From Desmodesmus armatus (Eukaryota > Chlorophyta > Chlorophyceae > Sphaeropleales > Scenedesmaceae): 64,000 bases of DNA. Shown here piece by piece: positions 21,650-33,634 of the stretch. How positions within the stretch are numbered: the stretch's first letter is position 1; every line of letters starts with the position of its first letter. The position numbers were made by a program, and so were the translations under genes. The stretch covers positions 124,001 through 188,000 of the forward strand of contig VIIQ02000611.1 in assembly GCA_007449985.2 (NCBI GenBank). The letters are read 5' to 3'. The notes beneath the pieces are model-generated. The model saw only the letters and a list, made by a program, of their open reading frames with translations, was not told the origin of the DNA and did not search any database.

Positions 21650-22805
21650 TGCTGTTGGTGGCCCACCGTGTGGCAGGGCTGTGTGGCAGATCTGTGTGGC
21701 CCAGCCGGGTGGCGTACCCTTGTTCGTAATGCTGTTGGTGGTCCACTGTGTGGCAGATCTGTGTGTACTTTGTATTGAAGGGCAGATGCACCGCCTGGTA
21801 CTGTCTCACTTGGTTGCGGATCGGGTTGCTGTTGTTTTAGGATGGTGTGTATTGGTCAGCTGTGGCTGTCATGTTGCTTGGGTGAGAGTTGCGCTGGGTT
21901 TTGTTGAAGGAGCCACCCCTGTGAAGGTGACTGTGCTCAGTGCGCTGGCTCCAACACTCAGGGTCAAGGAGGTTTTTGACTGAACCCTGTGAACCCTGTG
22001 AAAATGAGATGGTGTGATTGGACTTGGTATAACAGGGCAGTGCGGGTTGCGGGTTGGGCACACAGCATGGACAGGCCCCTGAGGGGCTAGGAAGTTGGGA
22101 GGCCCTCACCACAGATGTGCATTCGGTGGAAAGGAGTGGGAGGTTCATTGCTTAGGCTGAAAGTCTTTCAGGGTGACAGGGCCAGGGCTGCAAGCGTGCC
22201 AATTGGGCATTTACGCCACTTGCGGGGGAGGGGGGCGACTTATGTCTTGGCTTGGATTGGCATTGCTTTAGTCAGGTATCTGCAGCTGATAGTGGTGCTA
22301 GCATGCTATCAGGGTCGAGGCCAGGGTACTCAGCTGCGTACCCTTCCTGTTGCTGTGGCAGACAGAAACAGTTCAACCGTCATGGGGTTTAGGTCCTGAT
22401 GCATTCGTTCTTCTCTAGCTGCAAACGGCCGATCGTGTTACCTTTGTCAGCGTCCTCATCATCTCCTGTCCTTCAGCAGCTCTGCTCTATCCAGAGCGAG
22501 CAATTGTGCGTGGCCCTGCACGTGTGGTAGTTCCCAGGTGAGGCATGATTAGGGCTTCATGGTTGTTGAATGCAAGTCCTTTGCCAATAAGCTGCGTCCC
22601 AGCATTCCCAGAGTGTGTCCACCGGATAGGGCGCAGCGCCGAACTGTTCAAGCATTCATCTCTTTCTGCAGCCCTGCGGCAGGGGTTCAGCCTAGTTAAC
22701 CTCATCGTTGCTGCAATTGTTGAATGCGCCCTTGCACGTGCCCTGTAAGTGCCTCACGGCCTGCTTTGCTTTCTGATGAATCAGGTCAACCCACCTACGC
22801 CTTGA
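21650..22805. other. Intergenic, no gene seen
   Basis: 3' flank of the HA-domain gene and 5' flank of the carrier gene. A partial direct repeat, CGTAATGCTGTTGGTGG, occurs at about 21645 and 21725. No RNA gene or domain recognised. Confidence 0.5.
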
Positions 22806-25800
22806 ATGGCAGCTGTCCAGGCTCAGGCAACAATGGGAGACAACAAAGTGTGGAAGGCTATCAAGCCTTATTTCAATGGAGGCCTGAGCGGCATGGGTGC
22901 CACATGCATCATTCAGCCCATTGATATGGTCAAGGTCCGCCTGCAGCTGGGTGCCACCGGTGGCCCGGTAAGTCAGTTGCTGGATTCGCAGTGTGCAGCA
23001 CAGTCTCTTACTCCAGCAGTCGTGAACAAACGCTTCTGCAGCTGTAGCAGTTGCAGCAGCCGCGGGTGACATCCCCACCCCGCCCCATCTCACCACCTTG
23101 GATGCCTGTGCAAGCTGCACAGCACATGCATCCGCTGCCATGCAGCTCACCCTTGCATCGTCCCAGCCCTCACTCTTCCACTGCTGTTCCTTTCCCGCCA
23201 TCCCCATGCCCTGCTGTCCCTGCATGCATGCAGATCGGTGTTGCCAAGGACATCATTGCAAAGGATGGCTTCGCATCCCTGTACAGGGGTCTGTCCGCAG
23301 GACTGCTGCGCCAGGCCACCTACACAACTGCCCGTCTGGGTATCTTCCAGCAGATCACAGCATATGCCAAGGAGGCAAACAAGGGCCAGAACCTGCCCCT
23401 GTGGCAGAAGGCTGCCTGCGGTCTGACTGCAGGAGGCCTGGGTGCTCTGGTGGGCACTCCTGCTGATCTGACACTCATCCGCATGCAGGTGCGTGTGCTG
23501 ACAGCACGTTTTTTGGCGCCTTTTTTTCGTTTATAAGGTGTTTAGGGAGGTGGGAGTTTGACCTGATAGAGAGAGCAGGAGGGGAGGTGGCAGGGAACGG
23601 GGAGGGAGAGAGGGGTGGCTGGCGGGCGGAGAGGACGAGAGGGAAGGAGGAAGCAGAGGGGTTTGGGGGGAAGAGAGGGGATGAGGAGACCAGGGATTAG
23701 AAAAGCTGGCAGGGAGCGGGTAGGAAGAGGAGGATGGGGAGGGGTTTGGGGGGCCAAGTGAGAGGAAAAGGAGAGGCGGCAGGGGGCGAAGAGGAGGACA
23801 GAGAAGGGGAGGAGGAGCAGGAGGAATTGATCCAGCTTGTAGGGAGGGATGTTTGTGAATGAAGGAACCCAGAATCTGCATGCTGCAAGCATGCTGGACC
23901 ACAACACCCATGCATACACCCGCGGGTGCTGCTGGAGGGTCAGAAAAGGGCTGCAGGCAGTAGGGTGTGGGAAGCTTTGTGACTTCAGGCTGAATCGCTG
24001 TTGCCAAGGCCACTGTAGGCAGAACCAAACATGGCATGTGCTGTCAGCAGAAGGCCCTATGCCCTTCAAGGTTCAGCAGCAGCAGAGGTTGAACGCACAT
24101 GCTGCATGTTGCTTCCCTCCAGGTGCTCAGTTGTCTGTCAGGTGTTAGCACGGTGCTGAGCATACACTAAGTTGCCAGTTTGCGCAAATCACTGGCGCTT
24201 ATGTGGTGCTGTGCCTGTTGCTGCTGGCCTGCTGCAGGCTGACAGCACCCTGCCTGTGGACCAGCGCAGGAACTACAAGGGCGTGGTGGACGCAATGGTG
24301 AGCAGCAGACAGCAGCAGACAGCAACACTCAGCACAGGTTCTACCTTGCAGGAAAGCAGCGCAGCCAGCGCTTCTGCATGGTCAGCACAGCATGGGTGCA
24401 GGACAGAATGCTGTGTGGCATTCTGTGCTGACCTCGGTGCTTTTGGTCATAGATGCTGCTATGCAGCACAGCATGGGGTCAGCACAGCGCAGCATGGCGG
24501 TCACAACAGCATGGGTTCAGCTGGGTTTGCGCAACTAGCACAGCACTGGATGGCAGTCAGCACTGCGCGGCACAGCATGGCAGTGCAGGCAGCAGCCAGC
24601 CCTCAGCAACACGTCATCCCCACGCCGTTTGCTTGCAGCATGCGATCTGGTTACCGTAGCCGCTGAGCCAGGGCCTTCATCCACACTCTGACACCCTGCA
24701 AGTTGCCCACTGGCCACTGTCGTCATATGCATCACCTTCATCAGCAAGCGATCCTCTTTTCCGACCCCATGTCTGCATGCTGCCTGCTCCCCGTATTTTC
24801 AAACTTGATGCCACGTTTCTATGTTCCTGCAGACCAAGATCGTGCGCGATGATGGTGTCGCTGGTCTGTTCCGCGGTGGAGGCCCCACAGTGGTGCGTGC
24901 TATGGCCCTCAACATGGGTATGCTTGCCAGCAATGACCAGGCGAAGGAGATGATCGAGGCAGCTGGATTCGAAAAGGGCGGCAGCGTGGCTGTGCTGGGT
25001 GGAGCCACCATTGCAGGTGCGATTTGCTGGCTGGTGGGGGACCATTGTGGAGTTGGGGATTTGTCCTTACTGCACTGCAGTGTGTGTGCTCTGGTGGGAG
25101 CTTGCGAGGGAAGACATGGGGCGACAGGGTGCAGCGCGCTGTTGGGCCATGGGTGGAAGCAAGAGGTGGTTGGTGCGTCAGATTTTGTCAGCCACATGAA
25201 CAACAAACAAAGGGGTTGGTCAGCATTGACTGTCCCCACATACACAGGCCAGCACATGCAGGTGGTTCATGCACCCAACAGCGCGGTCCTGGTACATACC
25301 CACCTCACCAACGCTGCATGTGCCCCTGCCGACATGTGCTTCTGATCATCTTCACGCCTACCACCAGCCGTCATCCTGACATGTGTGTGCTTCTGCTCCT
25401 TGCTACCGCAGGCTAGTGACCAAAACCCTAAACCCCAAACCTTGTACCCTGAACCCCAACCCCTTCCTTGCTCCTGCAGGCTTCTTCGCCAGCGCCTGCA
25501 GTCTACCATTCGACTTCGTCAAGACTCGCCTGCAGAAGATGACGCCAAATGCCGACGGCAGCATGCCTTACAAGGGCCCAGTGGACTGCGCCATGCAGAC
25601 ACTCAAGCAGGAGGGACCCCTCAAGTTCTACACAGGCTTCCCCACATACCTCGTCCGGTGAGTAAAACTGGCACTGGGTGGTGTGCGGGCGGGGCATGCA
25701 CAGCTTCAGCTACAGTAGGCGTGTGTGTATGTCGGCTCAGTTCAGGGCAGTAGCATGCATCGTACATCCTGAATGCTGTAGCGCGTGCAGCATGTAGGAT

Positions 25801-26222
25801 GCATGCTACTGCACCTGGACCCCGCCAATAGACACGCACGCCTGTAAGCATTGTTGCATGTACTGCATGCCAGTCGCGCCAGCAGGGGTGCATGTTGTGT
25901 GTGTATGTTGCAAGTACATGCAGTGCTGGCATATGATAGGTACAGCTCGAGCGCACAAGTCACCTAGGCGTTCTAGTAAGGTTGTGCGCAGACTTGGGTG
26001 CGTTGTGATGTGTGGCAACTGCATCAGGGCTGTCAGGCCAGGTAGGCTCTCAACTAGAAAGAAGGCTGTTCAGTCTGCAAGCTGGGTACAAGGGTTGAAC
26101 GTTCCTGCTGTCGCTTTTCCCTTGCACGTTTCCTTGCAAACCGCAGCATTGCTCCCCACGTGGTGTTCACACTGATGTTCTTGGACGCCCTGCCCAAGAT
26201 CCAGAAGAATTACGGCCTGTGA
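22806..26222 (+). CDS. DTC: Mitochondrial dicarboxylate/tricarboxylate (2-oxoglutarate/malate-type) carrier
   Basis: Exons 22806-22967, 23234-23488, 24238-24297, 24833-25016, 25480-25657 and 26147-26222 join in phase to 304 aa, the usual size. Three carrier repeats show PX[DE]XX[KR]-type signatures: QPIDMVKVRLQ, GTPADLTLIRMQ and SLPFDFVKTRLQ. NGGLSGM, SAGLLRQATYTTARLG and PTVVRAMALNMGMLAS are typical of plant DTC and animal OGC. The protein spans the inner mitochondrial membrane six times and exchanges 2-oxoglutarate, malate and related di- and tricarboxylates. The start ATG gives a short N-terminus without presequence, as expected. Oddity: a second, equally long last exon lies at 26499-26574. 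Confidence 0.95.
25748..25812. repeat. Short inverted repeat in DTC intron
   Basis: CAGTAGCATGCATCGTACATCC near 25748 pairs with GGATGCATGCTACTG near 25797. It forms a hairpin of about 20-bp arms in the last intron. Confidence 0.65.
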
Positions 26223-26498
26223 ACTTCACAGTAGCATGCCGAGAGCACCATCCGTCCGTGTCAGGAGCCACACAGCGAGGCAGCATGGGCAACAGGGCCT
26301 AAACCCTGCGCACCCAACTCCTGCCCTCGCGGCGACTGACAACGGACCGGAGAAAAGCTCTCTTTGCTTTGTAGCTCGTGCCTGTACGGCATGCGCAAGG
26401 GAATCAGTCTCTTACTGTGTTTGTGTGTCGTGCCGTGCCGTGCTGTGCCGTCGCCATCCTGCATATGGCTGCTGGGCACCTGTGTTTGTGTGATGCAG

Positions 26499-26574
26499 CA
26501 TTGCACCCCATGCGGTGCTGACTCTGATGTTCCTTGATGCCCTCCCCAAGATCGAGAAGGTGATCGGCATGTAA
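26499..26574 (+). CDS. DTC: Alternative last exon of the DTC gene
   Basis: 76 bp with its own acceptor (GATGCAG) and stop TAA, in the same phase and of the same length as exon 26147-26222. It encodes IAPHAVLTLMFLDALPKIEK and a VIGM end, versus IAPHVVFTLMFLDALPKIQK and NYGL upstream. Either exon completes the carrier, so the transcript could have two C-termini. Alternatively one copy is dead but still intact. Confidence 0.75.
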
Positions 26575-28421
26575 GCAGCTGCAGCAGGCAGAAGCTGAGA
26601 GATCTCAACAGCAGCGGGGCTCAGACCAGCCTTGCCACGCGCAGCTGCTGTTGGCTGTTGGTGCCTGTAGCAGCTGTGCTGTGCCGTGCTATGCTGTGTC
26701 AGATGGGGCCAGCACAGCGTCCGTATCAGGTGTATCCGGGGGTCTATTGTGCAGCAGAGTGGCCTGAGTGTGGTTGTGTGTCTCACAGCAGGTTTGTGTG
26801 AGGTTGTGTGAGAGTGAGAGAGCGATGGGTGGCAGCGATGTGCCAGGATTGTGCAGGTCCCGCCTGGGACAAGAGCTGGAATGGTTGAGGCCTTTCTGGC
26901 ACTTTCCAGGACAGTAGGTGTGGCCAATGCTAGGATGAGTGCTGCTTTGTGATTGATGTTGTTTGTTGGCGCTGGCCAGTGCTGTTTGTTGTGAGGTTGG
27001 CGCTGTGTGTGTATGTGTGTTTCTGCTGCAGAGAGTTGCCAGGTGCTTTGTGTGAAAGAATGTTGTGTGAGATTGGGGCTGGGTGTGCACACTCGATGCT
27101 GACTGCACAGGCAGCACTGCTGTTTGGTGCAGGGTAACAAATCAGACCAGTTGAGGCTCACACAGTTATGTTGGCGACACTGTCATCGAGGTGTATATAA
27201 GTAGAGTTGAGTGCAGCAAGGGTTGCAACTGTGATTGTGCAAGGGTTGAAGCAGCAAATTCAGCAGACAGGCTGGTGTGCTTCTCTGCCAGCAGCTGGCG
27301 CTGGCAGCAGTTGACTGCTTATGATGGGAATACAGGCTACCTGTAGCTTCATGTTCAACTCCGAAAACGTAATGGCTGTCTACTGTAGCAGAGATGATTC
27401 AGCACCATTGTCATTGGGAAAGGCTGACCATGCTACCGTTGAAGATTGAATACAGCGGTTGCACAGTCACTCGGTATGCTACACCAATGGCGTTCCGTGA
27501 CTCCCTCGGAGGGATGTACTCAACATGTCTTTCTGTGTGCGTTGTGCTCAGTTCAAAGAAGTGGTGGGTCGCCTGTTGCATGTGTATACTTCTGTTTTAG
27601 GCCACTTATTGTGTCACTGTGCTGCCGACTTTCATTGCCAGACACACAGTGAGACAGCACTGTCTATTGCTTGCAGGCAGGAACCCTCTGCTGCTTTCAC
27701 ACAGGCCAGGTCATATGCGTGATAAACACCTGCACAATTAGGCAGCAGGACATGTACATGGCATTTACTGGCAGAGAACAGAAAACAAGTGGGCTGGTCC
27801 CCTATTCTGGAATTCCCAGCTCACGCCTGTGGGGATGCTGCACCTTGGTGTAATTGCAACGTTGCAAGAGGCCCACAGGTTGTGGATCAGGCCCTGAGGG
27901 TGCGATGCAGTGGCAGAAGCAGTGAGTGAACGTTTTTGCATGCTGTAACTCCATCTCGGCCGGAACAAAGTTCCAATGGCAGTTTTTGTTTTATTGTAGA
28001 GCTAACTTCAACGAATATTGCTGAGGCATGCCTGCGCAGGACAAGCACGCAGCCGGTTTCCCCGGTAGGCAGCAAGGGGACTAGTGCGCCAATTATGAGA
28101 GTCAGCGATGTGCAGACGAGAACATAACTGAGTGTTAAAACAAGAGCGCACCAGCATGCATGTTTTGCCCCCAAAAAAACAGGCAACGAGTGAGTGAGTG
28201 CAACGCCTGTGGTGCTTCGCCGACTGCCGATACTCTTCAAGCGTAGCACTGCACCTGCTGATAAGCTTCTGTTTCTGTTCAGTTTCCCTGCTGTTTCCGC
28301 GGTTTCCCTGCTGTTTCCGTCGTGTACGACCTACCGGCATTGACCACACTACAAAATGAGCTCAGTCTTCGGCACTTCTTGGCTGAGCATACGTGAATCA
28401 ATTTTCGAACAGCTGAGCACA
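26575..28421. other. Intergenic, no gene seen
   Basis: 3' flank of DTC, then the promoter side of the secreted-protein gene. Open frames show no domain, and I see no tRNA-like cloverleaf. Confidence 0.45.
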
Positions 28422-30252
28422 ATGGCCCGCGTCGCAGCTCTCTTGTTCCTGGCAATGCTGGCTGTGGGTACCCTTGCCGATGATGCTGTGCCACCCAAAG
28501 TCGAGAATGTGGACCACTCCCGTCACCACCACGACTGGGACCACCATGAGCACCATGAGCACCATGAGAAGAAGGAGCTGACCAAACAACGTGAGCGACG
28601 TTTGACAACGACAAAAGCAGCGACAGCAAACACTTGTGCGGTGCATTCATATCAGCGCGTGGTCAAACAGGCTCGTCAACCAAGGATAAAGCGTTGCTGG
28701 CTGGTATACCGGTATACCTAGTACTTGCTGCACTGCAGTAGCTGAGTGGAGCTGTGCTTTGTTGTTTTTTCTTGCAGGTTGAACTTCTACGAGCCAGACA
28801 ATGCTTTCATTACTTCATTCGGTGAAGAAACTAACACCGCTGGTACACCTGCAGGATACTCGTAAGGGCAAAGCTGCATGTGCTGGATTATGTATGCATC
28901 ATGGGGTCTGCATGATGATGCAGCTGCCAGCACCATTGGCAATATCTACAATCCTCATTTTCATCTTGTTTTGTCTGCATGCAGGGGCTACCTGACTTGT
29001 GGCAAGAAAGGTGACGCTGCAATGGCTGTCTGCCACCAGGTGCAGTACCTGAGGCAGCTTGGGTTACTTCATTGCGCCGTGCTGTGTTCACTTGTGTCCT
29101 CTGCACCAACGTGGCTATGAGAGTGACTGCACTGACTAGCACATGGCTTGAATGTGCCTTTGCCGGCCGCTCAGTGGTGCCGAGCTGTACATTGTGCGAT
29201 GCTGCAGAGCCGTGTTTGAGCGATGTAAACCCAACAATTGTATGTCTCACCAATAAATACCCTACTGCATGTTGCGTTGCTTGCAGGCCGGTATCTTCAC
29301 AGGCCAAGCCACAGAGAACGACATTGAGCCCTTCCAGCAGGCCGTGCAGATGCTCGCCTGGTGAGTATGTGGTGCAATCACAGCAGACTCCTATGCTTGC
29401 TAGTAGGGGGGGTGCAGCAGTGACTATCGACACTGCTTATGTGAAGGTTTAAGGTGAAGGTTTTGAGCCCATGCAAATTTTGGTGGCTGGACAGCACACG
29501 TGTTGGATTCACAAATCAGCAGTCCCCCTACATGAGCCTCACCAGACCGGGTGCTATTGTTGATGCTGGGGCCAGCTGACTCTTTGCTGCACGAGGTCGA
29601 GGGCGTTTCCATCGTTAACCTGTGGGCTGCTGCTGCTGCTGCTGTTGCTGCTGCTAGTGAGATCAAGGCAAACTCCTGTGGCATTCCCGTGGGTCAGATC
29701 CACGGCATTGGCCTGACCTTCAACGGTAAGCATGGCGGCATTCATGTCTGCCTTGACCATCAACAGCCATTTGTTTCATGCAGCAAGCACTGCCTGGCAG
29801 TCACAGTGACAAACCAGCCTTCAACAGTAAGCTGGGAGGCTACACTGGCCTTCCTGTCCCAGCCACCTTGATTCGCACTTTGAATTGCACCTTTGAATTG
29901 GTCACACCCTTTGTTGTGCGTTTGAGCCCTGCTGTGTACACACATTGCACTGCACGTAGCAGGCCTCACTTCATGCAACACAGCCAAGTCCCAGTCCACC
30001 ACAGTTGTCCCAGCCCGCTTGTAGCTTATGCATGGCCATAACGCTCATCATACTTTGTTATCACATGCAGGCAACTGGGCCCAAGTACCTGGCCAGGGGG
30101 CTGGTGGCGCTGGACCGGGTTCCATCTACCCCGTCTATTTCAGCGTCATCGGAGGAACCAAGGCCTACGCCAACGTGATTGGAGGCACCGTCACATTCAC
30201 AGGAAACTCCGACGGTATCGTCACCACCATGGCCCTGCGCAGGGCTGCCTAG
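28422..30252 (+). CDS. Secreted His-rich protein, possible dirigent/AOC-like beta-barrel
   Basis: Exons 28422-28590 or -28711, 28778-28861, 28985-29039, 29287-29360, 29658-29725, 30071-30252. All joins are in phase except exon 1 to 2. The best donor (28591) leaves the wrong phase; a weaker donor at 28712 restores it. The start (MARVAALLFLAMLAVGTLA) is a clear signal peptide, followed by a His-rich stretch (HHHDWDHHEHHEHHEKK) able to bind metal. The C-terminal half has VGQIHGIGLTF and YFSVIGGTKAYANVIGGTV, resembling the vGxxqG...SVvGGTGkF pattern of dirigent and allene-oxide-cyclase barrels (inference). Cysteines (LTCGKKG, AVCHQ, NSCGIP) fit a secreted fold. Exact function unknown. Confidence 0.65.
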
Positions 30253-31854
30253 TAAGCCCCCGGTCCTGGGGCAGCCTGCTGGCACCAACCAACCGTGCCT
30301 TGTGGACCAAGACCAAGCGCTTCTGAGCTCTGTGGGATCGACCGAGTGAACAAGACCAGGCAAGCATCAAGAAGAAGAAGACCAGGCAAGCATGAAGAAA
30401 AAGAAGACCAGGCAAGCATGAAGAAGAAGAAGAGGAAGAACCAGGTTTGATGAAGGGCATCTGACGATGGCAAGGTGGACAGGCGGGATCATGAAGGTGG
30501 TGTGTGGAGGCAGCTCCTGCTCCTACCTGACACCGCACCCTGAATCTACTGACCCAGCCCAGAGAAGCACTGCAGCTGTGACAGCTGCCTGCTGCAAGCA
30601 GCATCTTGGGTTTTAGAACCCTGCATGGCATGATGTCAGCTCCAGCAGAATTTTGAATGCATTTGGAAGATCACGTGCGTTACGTGATGGTGGCAGGTTA
30701 CTAACCTATCTGCATTGTGCTGATCGTGTGAGCTGGACTTTGTGGGTCCGCCTTTACACACCTGCTTGTGCAACTTGATAGTTTGGTCAGCAGCATGAGC
30801 AGCTTTGTAAACTTTTTGGTGATGAAAGCAGGAGTGTCCGCATCGGCAACCTGCACCTTGGTAGTGCATCTTGGTAGTTAGGCCAGCAGCATGAGCCGTT
30901 TTGGTTGCCGCAACTTGGCAATGCTTGGCCAGGCTTTCCGCAATCACTGGTTGGTTGGTGATATCAGCAACGTATGCATGAAATGCAGCCGGCATTGAGA
31001 CATGCCGAGTTTGCAACTGTCTAGCTGCAGGATCCTACCATCCTTGCTCTGGACATCTGATTGTGGACACCTGCAACATGGTGTCGTGCATTTGAGGCTG
31101 GCATCTGTGGCTGTCACTCATTCAATCTGGAGAGGAACCATCTACAGTTTGTTGTGGACGCAGTCAGCTGTCACCAGCAACAGGACTCCCAAGCACCACC
31201 TTGTGGACTCCTTACATGCATGTATCTAAGGTTGGCAAATTGCGCTGTTTCCCTGTCAGTGGTTGACCGAGTCTGCATGCCCTCAGCAGTACATCTTCAC
31301 CTTCACCGTTCACTTGCAATAGTTGACGCATTTGGCAACATGAACTGGCTAGCGGATGTACTGGAAAAGGTACTGCGCAACATAGGTCAGCTGCAGCTGG
31401 AGCAGGCGTAGGTGTCTCAGATTCACTTCAGCAAAACAGTCCTGAACCCAACCCACACACATGAAGCACCATAATACCACAGCATACATCTTATTTAGCA
31501 ACCAATATAAACACAAAAAACAAGTGATACATGTTCACATGGATATGTTCACAGCTGTTGCAAGCATGCAAAAATCACCCAAAGCGGAGTATGTTGAGCA
31601 AGGCTGCTTAGCAATCAAGAAAACCTGAGGCACCTGCAAGCCGGCCAGAAGTCCATCACATCATCACAAGGCTACCTGGCTGCCAATGCTGCCTTGCATC
31701 ATTGGCAAGCAGCTACTCAGTCTGCCCTACTCTCCCGTCGTCACAGAACATATGTGTACACCCATGTTGGCAATGTCCAGCCGGGGCTGAACAACTTGCG
31801 GTGCTGAGCAGCGGCTCGGTAGCCTGGCATGCATCTGCTTGTGGCTACTGACTG
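30253..31854. other. Convergent intergenic region
   Basis: 3' flanks of the secreted-protein gene (+) and the SERAC1-like gene (-). A tandem repeat of about 30 bp (ACCAGGCAAGCATGAAGAAG-type, three copies) is at 30356-30440. No gene recognised. Confidence 0.5.
30806..30810 (+). terminator. Candidate TGTAA poly(A) signal
   Basis: TGTAA 554 bases after the stop of the secreted-protein gene, in the form used by green algae. Position only. Confidence 0.25.
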
Positions 31855-33634
31855 CTACTGAGCTGCTACCAGCCTCTGCAGCAAGCGCAGCTTCACCGGT
31901 AGCATGCTGCAAGGCGCTTCAGCACCAGCGCCACCCTCCTGCAACGCAAAACAAGCGGCACCCACATTTATCTTGATGTGAGAGATCACCAACAACACTA
32001 TCAACATCAGCACAGGCAGTACCCCCGTCTGCAAGGCAGCAGGTACACTGCCATGTTACACCCCATAGGGAAGCAGAAGAAAGTGCCGGTACACCCTTAC
32101 GATGGTGATTGTCCTGTTACCCTTGCATGGCAGTCAACAGCATGCATTGCAGGACATATTGGGTGTTTCACCAACAGACACAAACTAGTCATGAGCAAGG
32201 GCCGCTGCTGAATGAAGAATACGTGGCCTTGTTGCCAACAAGAACACAGTGTGGTTTGCATATCTCCTTCCTGAGCGAGCTCTGCTGCTAAATGCAACGC
32301 CCTATGAACCCGTTACTGCTGCTGTGAGCAGCTACTACTGTGAGCTTCACACGTACCTGCATCAGCTGCTGCAGGAATCGCTGCAACGCCACGCATGACG
32401 GGTGGCTGCTGCTGGTCGGCCTGCATACCCCATACTGGTCGGCAGGCACTGCCACAAAGCTTGTCATGCCCTTCGCTGCGGCCCTGAGCGGGACTGACTG
32501 ACAGGGGTCCAGCTGCAAGGAACGACATGGAAGCAGAGGGGCGGCATGGAGATGTTGTGTCAACATATGAAGGGGTGTGGAGGGTGGCGCCACCTGGCAG
32601 GCAGTGTCTGCTGCTGTTGTTCCTGCTGTATCTGCGAGTTGCCAAGGCTGTCAAACACACACAAAATGCTGATGCGTGTAACAGCACAAAGTCAGTTTGC
32701 TTGCAGCAAAGAACTACACCTCCTGTCACACCCTACACTCAGTGTACACAGTGACTGTGAGCAGTGCACAGGAAAGTGCTTAGTCTGCGGCGAGCTCGGT
32801 TTCCTGAACTGCTGAGCCTTTGCTGCTTCTGTTGCATTTTGGCAACACACCTGCACAGCAACCCACCTGCATGCTTGCAACACCATGCTTGCAACACACC
32901 TGCACAGCAGCGCCAACTCCCAGCGTCTTCCACCCATGGCTACTGCACATTGCTGAAAACTTGCGGCAGACCGGCGCCAGGTCTGGCAATACATACTCAT
33001 ACTCTGGCAAAGCCAGGCGTGGCACAGGCTGGTGTGGGGTTGAGTAGAACACCACAGCCCTTATGTTGTGCAGGATGGCAGTACACTGCTCCTGCTGGCA
33101 GGCTGGCAGCTGGGGGCTGCTGGCGCAGTGCTGCAGCCGTATGCAGGCCTCCTACAAGATCAGGGTGCAGCAGCAGCCAGGGGTGGGCATACATGCTTCG
33201 ATGTGCTCAGTTGATGAGCTTGTGTCGCAACCAACTGGTACTTTGCCTGGTTGCTAGCGCGTGCATGCCCCCCTACCCTCAAAGACCAAACATATGCGCC
33301 TGGTCGGCAGCGCACGCGGCCCTCTCAGTACACATTACACAAGATGTGTCAACCAGCGCACCTTGAGAAGGTGTCCACCAAACCCTTGTGCTACCAGCAC
33401 TAGCTGTTGCTCGTCATTCCCTTGCTGCTGCTGTGCCTGCAAGGCCTCTACCAGCAGGTCTGCAGCCCTGCAACTCCGCTGTTTGCTGCTGCGCAGTTCT
33501 GATGGGGCCAAGTGCACTGTGACTGTAATGGTGTGGAGGTGCACACAGCTCTGAAGTTGCTGCTCGACAGCTGGCACCCAGCTGTCAGGAGAGCTGTCTA
33601 GTGCATCAAAGAGAACTACTGTAAGTGAGCCCGC
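31855..33634 (-). CDS. SERAC1-like alpha/beta-hydrolase (C-terminal part; 5' exons unresolved)
   Basis: Exons 33362-33634, 32900-33151, 32357-32512 and 31855-31938 join in phase to 254 aa ending at a TAG. The order matches plant/animal SERAC1-type serine esterases: a first strand (LTVVLFDALDSSPDSW), a helix region, the nucleophile-elbow position (LVLVAQGFGGHLLK), then VVFYSTPH (the family has VVFYSCPH or FlGTPH), FVAVPADQYG and a His segment (SSSHPSCVALQRFLQQL). SERAC1 proteins act at membranes, often mitochondrial, in lipid remodelling. Here the HG oxyanion loop reads DALDSS and the GxSxG elbow reads AQGFGG without serine, so catalysis is doubtful. An exon-like stretch at 34815-34908 (ending in VVQLQYVEAG) could be part of the N-terminus but is not joined. 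Confidence 0.65.
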
